DNA of 64,000 bases from Micromonospora sp. RHAY321 (GTDB taxonomy: Bacteria > Actinomycetota > Actinomycetes > Mycobacteriales > Micromonosporaceae): positions 218,678 to 282,677 of the forward strand of contig NZ_JAMHIW010000008.1 in the NCBI RefSeq assembly GCF_023896955.1, in the 5' to 3' direction. Position 1 is the first letter of the stretch, and each line of letters begins with the position of its first letter. Under the pieces are notes generated by a model. That model was not told the DNA's origin, did not search any database, and saw nothing but the letters and a program-made list of their open reading frames with translations. Made by a program: the position numbers and the translations under genes. This document shows, one piece after another, positions 33,411 through 41,974 of the stretch.

Positions 33411-34693
33411 TTGGCGTTGAGGATGCTTTCCATCTCACCGGCCGCGTCAGCGGTAGCCTTCTCGACCGTCTTCTGACCCTTCATGACCGAGCTGTTCATC
33501 GCCTGGGTCACCGTCTTCGTCCGGCTGACCTCCACCCACTTCGGGGTGAGCGGCGTGAGCTTGGTGTTCTGCATGGTCGTGGCGAACGCCGCCATGACCT
33601 TGTCGTTGGCGTACGCGTCACCGGCGACCAGGTCCTGGTAGACCGGGAAGAAGCCGAGGCTGCTCGCGAAGCTCTGCGAGTTCTTCTTGTTCAGCAGCAC
33701 GGTCAGGTAGTCCCAGGCGAGGTCCTGGCGCTCGCTGTCCTTCCAGATCGCCACGTCCGAACCACCGGCGAAACCGGGTGCGGCCTTGCCGTCCGGGCCG
33801 GGGATCGGGAACGTACCCCAGACCTTCTCGATCTCGGGGTTGTCCTTCTTGATGGCGCCCTGCTGCCAACTGCCGGCGAAGGCCATGGCCGCCTTGCCGG
33901 TGGCGAACTGGGTGCGGGCGTCGATCTCGTTCCAGCCCGCGGCGGCCGGCGGGGCCACCTTGTGCACGGTCACCAGGTCGGTCCAGAACTTGACCGCCCG
34001 CTGCGCCTCCGGCGTGGTGTAGCCGGACTTCCAGGTGCCGCCCTGGTTGGTGGCGATCTCGCCGCCGGCACCCCAGAGGAAGGAGTAGAAGGGCAGCTCG
34101 GAGTTGCCGGGCAGCGCGATGCCGTAGGTGCCCGGCTTCTTCGCCTGCACGGTCTTGGCCGCGGTGACCAGCTCGTCCCAGGTCTTCGGCGGCTGCACGC
34201 CCGCCTCGGCGAACCAGTCGGTGCGGTAGTAGATGGCCCGGACGCCGGCGTACCAGGGCACGCCGTACTGCTTGCCGTCGAGCTGCGCGTTGCGCACCAG
34301 GTCGGGCAGCAGGTCCTTGCCGTCGGTCCAGCCGCCCATCCGGCCGCTCACGTCGGCGAGCGCCTCCTGGGCGGCCCAGCCCTGGGTCTCGGTGTTGCCC
34401 AGCTCGGTGATGTCCGGCCCCTCACCGCCGGCCAGCGCGGCCTGGAACTTCTTGGGCGCCTCCAGCCAGGGGATGTACTGCACCACCACGTCCGTGTCGG
34501 GGTGCTTCTGCCGGAACTCGGCCTCGACGCCGTCCAGGAACGTGTTCTGGGCGTCGCCGCCCTCGCCCATCATCCAGACCGTGAGCTTGCTGTTGTCGGC
34601 CGCGTCCTCATCGGAGCCCCCGCAGCCGGTCAGCACCATCGCGGCCGAGGCCACCACGGCGGTGACCGGGGCCAGCCGCTTCCACCTGTTCAC
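33407..34693 (-). CDS. extracellular sugar-binding lipoprotein (ABC importer)
   Basis: A 428-residue solute-binding protein of family 1. The signal peptide ends with lipobox LTGC near residues 21-24. The mature part contains LTVWMMGEGGDAQ, GPDITELGNTETQGWA, and GKAAMAFAGSWQQGAI near 270-285, as in maltose, trehalose and oligosaccharide binders. It is the first gene of the operon with two permeases. No ATPase is encoded here, so a shared MsiK-type ATPase elsewhere is likely. The sugar is not predictable; no glycosidase or LacI-type regulator is adjacent. Confidence 0.92.
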   Translation of the reverse strand: MNRWKRLAPVTAVVASAAMVLTGCGGSDEDAADNSKLTVWMMGEGGDAQNTFLDGVEAEFRQKHPDTDVVVQYIPWLEAPKKFQAALAGGEGPDITELGNTETQGWAAQEALADVSGRMGGWTDGKDLLPDLVRNAQLDGKQYGVPWYAGVRAIYYRTDWFAEAGVQPPKTWDELVTAAKTVQAKKPGTYGIALPGNSELPFYSFLWGAGGEIATNQGGTWKSGYTTPEAQRAVKFWTDLVTVHKVAPPAAAGWNEIDARTQFATGKAAMAFAGSWQQGAIKKDNPEIEKVWGTFPIPGPDGKAAPGFAGGSDVAIWKDSERQDLAWDYLTVLLNKKNSQSFASSLGFFPVYQDLVAGDAYANDKVMAAFATTMQNTKLTPLTPKWVEVSRTKTVTQAMNSSVMKGQKTVEKATADAAGEMESILNAK

Positions 34694-34858
34694 GCCACTT
34701 CTCCCCTCGCGCCGCCTGGAACTAACCTTCCACGCCGCACCTTAGTACGAAGATTTCCTTTACGACAGTGGGCGCGGAGGCGGAGGCGAGGCGACCGTAC
34801 CGCAGGGGGTCGGCGAGAGGGGCTGGGGCATCGGGCCGAACTCGGGCATCGCAGCACG

Positions 34859-34891
34859 AAAGAGCGCCCGGCCGATGGCCGGGCGCTCTTT
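34859..34891 (-). terminator. terminator of GlsB copy A
   Basis: AAAGAGCGCCCGGCC / GGCCGGGCGCTCTTT, a perfect 15-base stem with a three-base loop and A/T ends; a classic intrinsic terminator downstream of the gene at 34915. Confidence 0.85.
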
Positions 34892-34914
34892 GGTAGTGCG
34901 GTGATGCCGGGTTG

Positions 34915-35199
34915 TTACCGCGTGACGCTGCGGCGGCGACCCACGCCGGCCACCAGCGCGACCGCGATCGCGGCCACCACGACCTGCACCAGCAGCTCGC
35001 CCCAGTCGACACCGTTCGTCTCGGTCGCGATGCCGATGGCCCGCGCCAGCACGGTGCCCAGCAGAGCGGCACCGACGCCGATCAGCAGGTGCAGCCAGAT
35101 CGGCATGTTCTGGCGGCCCGGGACGACCAGGCGGCCCAGCGCGCCGACGATGAGACCAACAACGATGGCGGTGATGATGCCCCACACGGTGAGCTCCAC
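34915..35199 (-). CDS. GlsB/YeaQ/YmgE family stress membrane protein, copy A
   Basis: A 94-residue protein of the transglycosylase-associated (GlsB/YeaQ) family with three glycine-rich membrane helices (residues 4-24, 33-55 and 68-88) and the conserved GALGRLVVPGRQNMP loop. Such proteins are linked to the general stress response. The GTG start has a strong site, AAGGAGGG. It differs from copy B at 35583 by only about four conservative residues, and its upstream region is also duplicated. Confidence 0.9.
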   Translation of the reverse strand: MELTVWGIITAIVVGLIVGALGRLVVPGRQNMPIWLHLLIGVGAALLGTVLARAIGIATETNGVDWGELLVQVVVAAIAVALVAGVGRRRSVTR

Positions 35200-35226
35200 G
35201 GTCGCCCTCCTTCAAAGAATGTCTGA

Positions 35227-35285
35227 CACACAATGTGTGCTTCCTGTCGTGACCGCTAAGTTCCCGACCCGTCGAAATCCCAAAC
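35227..35285 (-). promoter_or_regulatory. promoter region of GlsB copy A with palindrome
   Basis: CACACA-A-TGTGTG palindrome at 35227-35239, and upstream of it GTTT (35285-35282) and GGGAAC (35265-35260) separated by 16 bases on the minus strand, resembling stress-type sigma-B promoters. The same elements and spacing recur in front of copy B. Confidence 0.5.
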
Positions 35286-35384
35286 CGACTTCGCTCACCA
35301 GACGATCACGATCGGGCATACAAGGGCGGGTTCCACCGCCACCAGCCCACCTCCGGTGGCCGGCCTTCGGCTGCTCAACGCCAC

Positions 35385-35458
35385 GATCCCCGCACCATCG
35401 CTGAAAGTGCCGCCTCCCAACGGGTTGAGGCAGCACTTTCGGCGAAACTGCGCGGATC
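35385..35458. repeat. REP-like hairpin element, copy 2
   Basis: A 74-base palindromic element with GATC at both ends. The core stem is AAAGTGCCGCCTC (35404-35416) and GAGGCAGCACTTT (about 35427-35439), with ATCCCCGCA paired against TGCGCGGAT at the ends. It shares the layout and the words CACCATC and GAGGCAGCAC with the element at 6528-6603. It lies between the GlsB copies in the otherwise gene-free stretch 35200-35582. Confidence 0.65.
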
Positions 35459-35512
35459 TTGGGGCCGGCGGGCGGCCGGACGCGAGACGTCTTCGGGAGA
35501 GGGGTGGACGCC

Positions 35513-35546
35513 GATGGGCGCCCGACCTGTCGGCCGGGCGCCCATC
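35513..35546 (-). terminator. terminator of GlsB copy B
   Basis: GATGGGCGCCCG / CGGGCGCCCATC with a 10-base loop, 37 bases downstream of the copy B stop codon. Confidence 0.65.
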
Positions 35547-35582
35547 GAAGTGTCGCGGTGGTACGGAGTGCTGTTGCGCGGG

Positions 35583-35867
35583 TTATCGGGTGACGCTGCG
35601 GCGGCGACCCACGCCGGCCACCAGCGCGACCGCGATGGCCGCCACGACGACCTGCACCAGCAGCTCGCCCCAGTCGATGCCGTTCGTCTCGGTCGCGATG
35701 CCGATGGCCCGCGCCAGCACGGTGCCCAGCAGGGCCGCGCCGACACCGATCAGCATGTGCAGCCACATGGGCATGTTCTGCCGGCCCGGGACGACCAGGC
35801 GGCCCAGCGCGCCGACGATGAGACCAACAACAAGCGCAGTGATGATGCCCCACACGGTGAGCTCCAC
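35583..35867 (-). CDS. GlsB/YeaQ/YmgE family stress membrane protein, copy B
   Basis: A 94-residue paralogue of copy A with the same three helices and nearly identical sequence (Met for Ile or Leu at two positions in PMWLHMLIG, Leu for Ile near the N-terminus, Ile for Val in NGIDW). GTG start, site AAGGAGGG. The coding region and about 90 bases upstream match copy A, so it is a recent tandem duplication. The intergenic parts between the copies differ, including the terminators. Confidence 0.9.
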   Translation of the reverse strand: MELTVWGIITALVVGLIVGALGRLVVPGRQNMPMWLHMLIGVGAALLGTVLARAIGIATETNGIDWGELLVQVVVAAIAVALVAGVGRRRSVTR

Positions 35868-35894
35868 GATCGCCCTCCTTCAAAGAATGTCTGA

Positions 35895-35953
35895 CACACA
35901 ATGTGTGCTTCCTGTCGTGACCGCTAAGTTCCCGACCCGCCAAAAATCCAAAC
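35895..35953 (-). promoter_or_regulatory. promoter region of GlsB copy B with palindrome
   Basis: CACACA-A-TGTGTG at 35895-35907. GTTT (35953-35950) and GGGAAC (35933-35928) lie 16 bases apart on the minus strand, the same arrangement as copy A. Upstream, 35960-36235 contains no convincing gene, only short GGACGCC repeats near 36090-36150. Confidence 0.5.
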
Positions 35954-36235
35954 CGACTCACCTCGGGCAGCAGCGGCACACGTCAATGCCGGATCGGGTG
36001 CGTCGATTGGCGTGGGAGCGCGTCCATCCAGGTAGGAGGCCATGTCGTCGGGTCGTCCACCACGCGCCGGGCGCAGAAAAATTTCTCCGCGGGACGCCGG
36101 ACGCCGGACGCGAACCGCCAGACGGACGCCCGGACGCCGGACGGCCGGTGCCCCGCCGGACCGGTCGTCAGGACCAGGCCCGGCCGTGGACACCGGCCGT
36201 CTTCGTCGATCAGCGCCGGCGCAGCGGCGTCAGGG

Positions 36236-38113
<1,878 letters not shown>

Positions 38114-38247
38114 AGCGGTCCGTTCTGATCGGCTGACGTGAGCGGGCCGGCGCGACGCCGACCCCTTCTATGATCCCACGCCGCCGGGGCGCGTCCGCTG
38201 CGCGGGCGATCCTCCCCGCCCCGACCCGCGCCGCACCGCCCGGACCG

Positions 38248-38784
38248 TCACTCCATCGGCGGCTCCACGAAGAGCGCCGCCAGCCGGGGCAACCGCCGGC
38301 GGGCCTCCTCCTCGTCGTCGAAGTCCCAGAAGTCGTTGAGGTCCGGCGCACGCACCGGCTCCCGGTCCGCCGGTAGCTCCGCCGCGGTGGCCCTGCGGTA
38401 CGCGTCCCACGGGACCGCCAGCATCTGCTCGGCGGAGAACTCCTCACCGGTGAGCGAGGCGGCCCGCACCTGGGGCAGCTCGGCCAGCGAGTCCGGGTCG
38501 GCGACGGCGCGGGCGAAGACCGCCCGGCCCTGGGTCATCAGCCAGCCCCGGAAGTGCTCGAAGCCGTCCGCCGAGGCGCCCCCGTTGATCAGGTACGCCG
38601 CTCCCCAGAGATCCGCCTTGTGCGAGGCGGCCAGCACCCGCGCCTGGTGCCGCGCGTACCCGACGATGTCCTCCGGATCGCGCTCGGCGAGCAGGGCGAC
38701 GGCCCGCGCGGCGACCGGCCCCGGCTCTCCCCCGCCACCGGCGCGGGCCTGGTCGATCAGCTCCCAGAAGTCCTCGGTCCTCAT
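38248..38784 (-). CDS. DUF4240 domain protein
   Basis: A 178-residue cytoplasmic protein of the DUF4240 family. It opens with the typical MRTEDFWELIDQA and contains LWGAAYLINGGASADGFEHFRGWLMTQG near residues 60-87 (read in two parts), followed by an acidic FWDFDDEEEARRRLPRLAALF end. The family is widespread in Streptomyces and relatives, and its role is unknown. It stands alone, divergent from the APH-like gene. Confidence 0.85.
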   Translation of the reverse strand: MRTEDFWELIDQARAGGGGEPGPVAARAVALLAERDPEDIVGYARHQARVLAASHKADLWGAAYLINGGASADGFEHFRGWLMTQGRAVFARAVADPDSLAELPQVRAASLTGEEFSAEQMLAVPWDAYRRATAAELPADREPVRAPDLNDFWDFDDEEEARRRLPRLAALFVEPPME

Positions 38785-38845
38785 GGCTTGGCAGTCTCGC
38801 AGTGTCGCCGCGCACCGCGCACGTACCCCGGGGCAGCATGGTGGG

Positions 38846-39835
38846 GTGTCGTCGCCCACGTCGTTGCCTCCGGTGCCGTACCACGCCAGCGCGCTGCGCC
38901 CGTCCTGGTCGGCGCTGCCGGCGGCGCTGCGGGACGCGCTGGCCGACCGCCTCGGCGCGCCGGTGGTCACCGTCCGGGTCGCGGGCGCGGGCTTCACCCG
39001 GGGCTTCGCGGCCGTGCTCGACACCGCCGACGGCGGCCGGGCCTTCGTGAAGGCCGCACCCGCCGCCGAGCAACCGCATCTGGTCGACTGGTACGCCCGG
39101 GAGGCCGCGATCCTCGACCGGTTGCCGGCCGGCCTGCCGGCGCCCCGCCCCCGGTGGACGCTGTCCGAGGCCGGCTGGTTCGTGCTCTGCACCGACGCCG
39201 TCGACGGCCACACGCCGCAGTTGCCCTGGGTGCCGGCCGAGCTGGACGCCACCCTGGCCGGGTACGCCGGGGTCGCCGCCGCGCTGGCCGACCCGCCGGC
39301 CGGGCTCACCGCGCTCGGCCTGCCGCATCTGGCGGACCTGGCCCGGTCGGACATCCTGTGGTGGGAGGAGGTAGCCGCCGGCCGGGAGCCGTCACCGGCG
39401 CTGCCCGAGCCCGTGCGGGGCCGGCTGCCCGAGCTGGTGGCGTTGGAGTCGCGCCTCCCCCGGTACGCCGCCGGGGCGACCGGTCTGATCCACGGCGACC
39501 TGCGGGTGGACAACGTGCTCATCGGTGCGGACGGCCGGGCCTGGTTCTGCGACTGGACCTGGGTGTGCCACGGGCCGGCCTGGTTCGATCTGGCCGGCCT
39601 GCTGATCACCGCGTACGCCGGCGGCCTGGACGCCGACCGGCTCTTCGCCACGCACCCGGCGACCGCGGACGCACCCCCCGACGCGCTGGACGCCAGCCTG
39701 GCCGCGCTGGCCGGCTACTACCTCACCGGCGCCGAGGCGGCACCGGTGACGGCCTCGCCTCACCTGCCCGCCCACCAGCGGTGGAGCGGCGGACACGCTC
39801 TCGACTGGCTCGCCCACCGCCAGGGCTGGCGGTGA
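38846..39835 (+). CDS. phosphotransferase family protein (APH/choline-kinase fold)
   Basis: A 329-residue kinase-like protein of the aminoglycoside phosphotransferase family. The catalytic loop is LIHGDLRVDNVLI near residues 214-226 (Asp of HGDxxxxN), and the metal-binding Asp is in WFCDWTWVCHGPAWFDLA near 232-249. An N-terminal AFVKAAP carries the ATP lysine. Members phosphorylate antibiotics or small metabolites; nothing here indicates drug resistance. The GTG at 38846 follows CAGCAT by six bases and may be leaderless. Confidence 0.82.
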   Translation: MSSPTSLPPVPYHASALRPSWSALPAALRDALADRLGAPVVTVRVAGAGFTRGFAAVLDTADGGRAFVKAAPAAEQPHLVDWYAREAAILDRLPAGLPAPRPRWTLSEAGWFVLCTDAVDGHTPQLPWVPAELDATLAGYAGVAAALADPPAGLTALGLPHLADLARSDILWWEEVAAGREPSPALPEPVRGRLPELVALESRLPRYAAGATGLIHGDLRVDNVLIGADGRAWFCDWTWVCHGPAWFDLAGLLITAYAGGLDADRLFATHPATADAPPDALDASLAALAGYYLTGAEAAPVTASPHLPAHQRWSGGHALDWLAHRQGWR

Positions 39836-39922
39836 CGGGCCGGCTCGGCTGAGTGTCGGGCGTAGTGTGGTCCCGACGGGCCGGGTGACCGGCGCGTTCG
39901 GCCGCGCGAGGGCCGAGCCGTT

Positions 39923-39951
39923 TTGGCTCGTCCCGGGCGACCTGGTAACCT
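39923..39951 (+). promoter_or_regulatory. rpsT promoter
   Basis: TTGGCT (39923-39928), 17 bases, TAACCT (39946-39951): a good housekeeping-type promoter about 75 bases before the rpsT start. The leader then contains a small stem ATGACG/CGTCAT near 39968-39985. Confidence 0.65.
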
Positions 39952-40032
39952 GGCTCTTCGCGCAGCGATGACGCATGTTCGTCATGCCGCGCACAAGCTG
40001 ACCAACCCGAGCTATCAAGACGAGGCTGTCGC

Positions 40033-40299
40033 GTGGCGAACATCAAGTCCCAGATCAAGCGCAACCGGCAGAACGAGAAGGCCCGGCTGCGCAACAAGTC
40101 GGTCAAGTCGTCGCTGAAGACCGCCGTCCGGAAGTTCAACGAGGCTGCTGAGGCCGGTGACGTCGAGAAGGCCACCGCGCTGATGCAGGAGGCCTCGCGC
40201 AAGCTGGACAAGGCCGTCAGCAAGGGCGTGATCCACTCCAACCAGGCCGCGAACCGCAAGTCCGCGATCGCCAAGCGCGTGGGTGCACTCTCCGCCTGA
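40033..40299 (+). CDS. rpsT: 30S ribosomal protein S20
   Basis: An 88-residue, lysine- and arginine-rich helical protein. It starts MANIKSQIKRNRQNEKARLRN, with the conserved SVKSSLKTAVRKF and IHSNQAANRKSAIAKRV. It binds 16S rRNA in the bottom of the small subunit. GTG start at 40033. It has its own promoter and a terminator directly after, and lies opposite to holA, as in other actinobacteria. Confidence 0.98.
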   Translation: MANIKSQIKRNRQNEKARLRNKSVKSSLKTAVRKFNEAAEAGDVEKATALMQEASRKLDKAVSKGVIHSNQAANRKSAIAKRVGALSA

Positions 40300-40320
40300 C
40301 GACTGCCGTCAGACTGATTC

Positions 40321-40351
40321 GGAAAGCCCCGGACTCCGGTCCGGGGCTTCC
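40321..40351 (+). terminator. rpsT terminator
   Basis: AGCCCCGGAC / GTCCGGGGCT with GGAA and TTCC flanks, a strong stem 22 bases after the rpsT stop. Confidence 0.75.
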
Positions 40352-40398
40352 GCATGTCCAGCCACCGTCGCTGGCGGCCGTGCCGGCGGCGGCGGCGG

Positions 40399-40821
40399 TC
40401 AGTCCGACCGGTCCGAGCGATGGGTGGGCCGCACCGGATCGGCGTCGACCACCACGCCGGTGACGCTGTGCGAGATCCACTCGACCCGGGCCCGGCCGAC
40501 CACCGGCTCCATCTGCCGGCGGAAGCGGTCCCGTTCCTGCTCGGGCACCAGCGCGGCGGAGCGGACCACCATCGCGGCCACCATGTCGTTGAGTTTGACC
40601 ATCGCCGCCACCACGGCCGGCAGCACCAGCACGGCCCACCAGGTGACCAGTTCGGCGAGCGCGAGCAGCACGGCCAGCGCGATGGTGCCCTCGAAGAAGA
40701 GGAAGCAGAGCACCCCACCGGGGTTGACGAACCGCAGGCCGAGGAGCCGGGCGTAGAGCGGCCGGTAGCGCTCCTCGTCGGCCGGGATGGTGGCCCACGC
40801 CGTACGGTTCGGCCCGGTCAC
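40399..40821 (-). CDS. unknown membrane protein coupled to holA
   Basis: A 140-residue protein. Two long hydrophobic segments are visible (about residues 34-55, GVLCFLFFEGTIALAVLLAL, and 58-75, AVLVLPAVVAAMVKL), followed by a polar C-terminal region ending in HRSDRSD. No family is recognised. Its GTG overlaps the holA stop by four bases (GTGA), so it is translated with holA, but nothing suggests a role in replication. Confidence 0.7.
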   Translation of the reverse strand: MTGPNRTAWATIPADEERYRPLYARLLGLRFVNPGGVLCFLFFEGTIALAVLLALAELVTWWAVLVLPAVVAAMVKLNDMVAAMVVRSAALVPEQERDRFRRQMEPVVGRARVEWISHSVTGVVVDADPVRPTHRSDRSD

Positions 40822-41789
40822 CGGCTGCTGCCCTGCCGGGCCGCCGCCACCGAGAAGACCGCGCGTTCCAGGGCGTACGCCCGGTCGTCCGAGCCGCCCT
40901 TGACGGCCGCGTTGCATTCGGCGGCGACCTGCATGGCCCGTACCAGGCCCTCCGGCGTCCAGCCGCGCCCCTGCCGCTGTGCGCGCTCGATCTTCCACGC
41001 CGGCATTCCGAGGCTGCTGGCGAGCTGGTACGGGTTGCCCCGCCCGGCCGAAGCCACCCGGGCCACCGTACGCACCCCGTCGGCCAGGGCGTCGGCGATG
41101 GGCACCGGGTCGACCCCGACGTGCAGAGCCCAGCGCAGCGCCTCCAGAGCCCCCGGCACGTCGCCGACCATCGTGGCGTCCGCCACCGTGAAGCCGGTCA
41201 CCTCGACCCGGCCCCGGTAGTAGCGGGCTACCGTGTCGGCGCCGATCCGCCCGTCGGTGTCGGCGATCAGTTGGGAGCAGGCGGCGGCCAGCTCGCGCAG
41301 GTCGTTGCCGACGGCCGCGATCAGCGCCTCGGCGGCGTCGTCGGTGCACTTGCCGCCGAGCCGGCGGATCTCGTCGCGGACGAAGGCCACCCGGTCGCGG
41401 TGTCCCTTGAGCTTGGCCGCCGGGACCACCGTCGCGCCCGCCGACCGCAGCCCGTCGGCGAACGCCTTGCCCTTGGCGCCGCCCAGGTGCAGCACCAGGA
41501 GCTGGACCTCGGGGTCGGGGTTCTTCGCGTACGCCAGCAGCGCGGCGACCAGGTCCTTGCGGGCGTCCTGGCCGGAGCGCAGGATGAGCAGCCGCCGCCC
41601 GCCGAACAGCGACGGGCTGAGCATCTCGGCGATCTCGCCGACGGTGAGCGCACCGGCCTGGTACTCGCGGACGTCCACCTCGGGATCGACGCTGCGGACC
41701 CGTGCGACAGCTTCGGTCACGGCGCGCGTGGCGAGCAGTTCCTCGTCACCGAGGACGAGCAGAATGGGGGCGAGGTCGGCGGGGGTCAC
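40818..41789 (-). CDS. holA: DNA polymerase III subunit delta
   Basis: A 323-residue HolA, the clamp-loader subunit that opens the beta clamp. It begins TPADLAPILLVLGDEELLATRAV, has the AAA+-like N-terminal fold (VREYQAGALTVGEIAEMLSPSLFGGRRLLIL), and ends in the collar domain with GMPAWKIERAQRQGRGW. The GTG at 41789 is favoured because a GAATAT -10 box ends exactly seven bases before it. ATGs at 41798 and 41834 are alternatives. Confidence 0.93.
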   Translation of the reverse strand: MTPADLAPILLVLGDEELLATRAVTEAVARVRSVDPEVDVREYQAGALTVGEIAEMLSPSLFGGRRLLILRSGQDARKDLVAALLAYAKNPDPEVQLLVLHLGGAKGKAFADGLRSAGATVVPAAKLKGHRDRVAFVRDEIRRLGGKCTDDAAEALIAAVGNDLRELAAACSQLIADTDGRIGADTVARYYRGRVEVTGFTVADATMVGDVPGALEALRWALHVGVDPVPIADALADGVRTVARVASAGRGNPYQLASSLGMPAWKIERAQRQGRGWTPEGLVRAMQVAAECNAAVKGGSDDRAYALERAVFSVAAARQGSSR

Positions 41790-41796
41790 GCCGCCC

Positions 41797-41802
41797 ATAT
41801 TC
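41797..41802 (-). promoter_or_regulatory. -10 box GAATAT, leaderless start of holA
   Basis: GAATAT on the minus strand ends seven bases before the GTG at 41789. It decides the start between three candidates. The rest of 41803-41974, up to the comEC stop, shows no gene. Confidence 0.45.
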
Positions 41803-41974
41803 GCACGGCCCACGGCGGGATCGTGCCTGGTCATTGGCTGCTCAGTCGGCGCAGCCCGCACTCAGTGCAAATCCCGACATTCATCGTAATCCACCGCACA
41901 ATCCTCAATACACCCACCATTTCGTCGGTGATGCTGCAATTTCCACGAACCTCTGTTGCCCGTCGTGGGCCGGT

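Noticed and set aside
35924..36193. Leftward open frame of 89 codons upstream of GlsB copy B.
   Set aside because: It overlaps the GlsB promoter region, has no ribosome binding site that stands out, and consists of Arg/Pro/Gly-rich shadow-like sequence with GGACGCC repeats.
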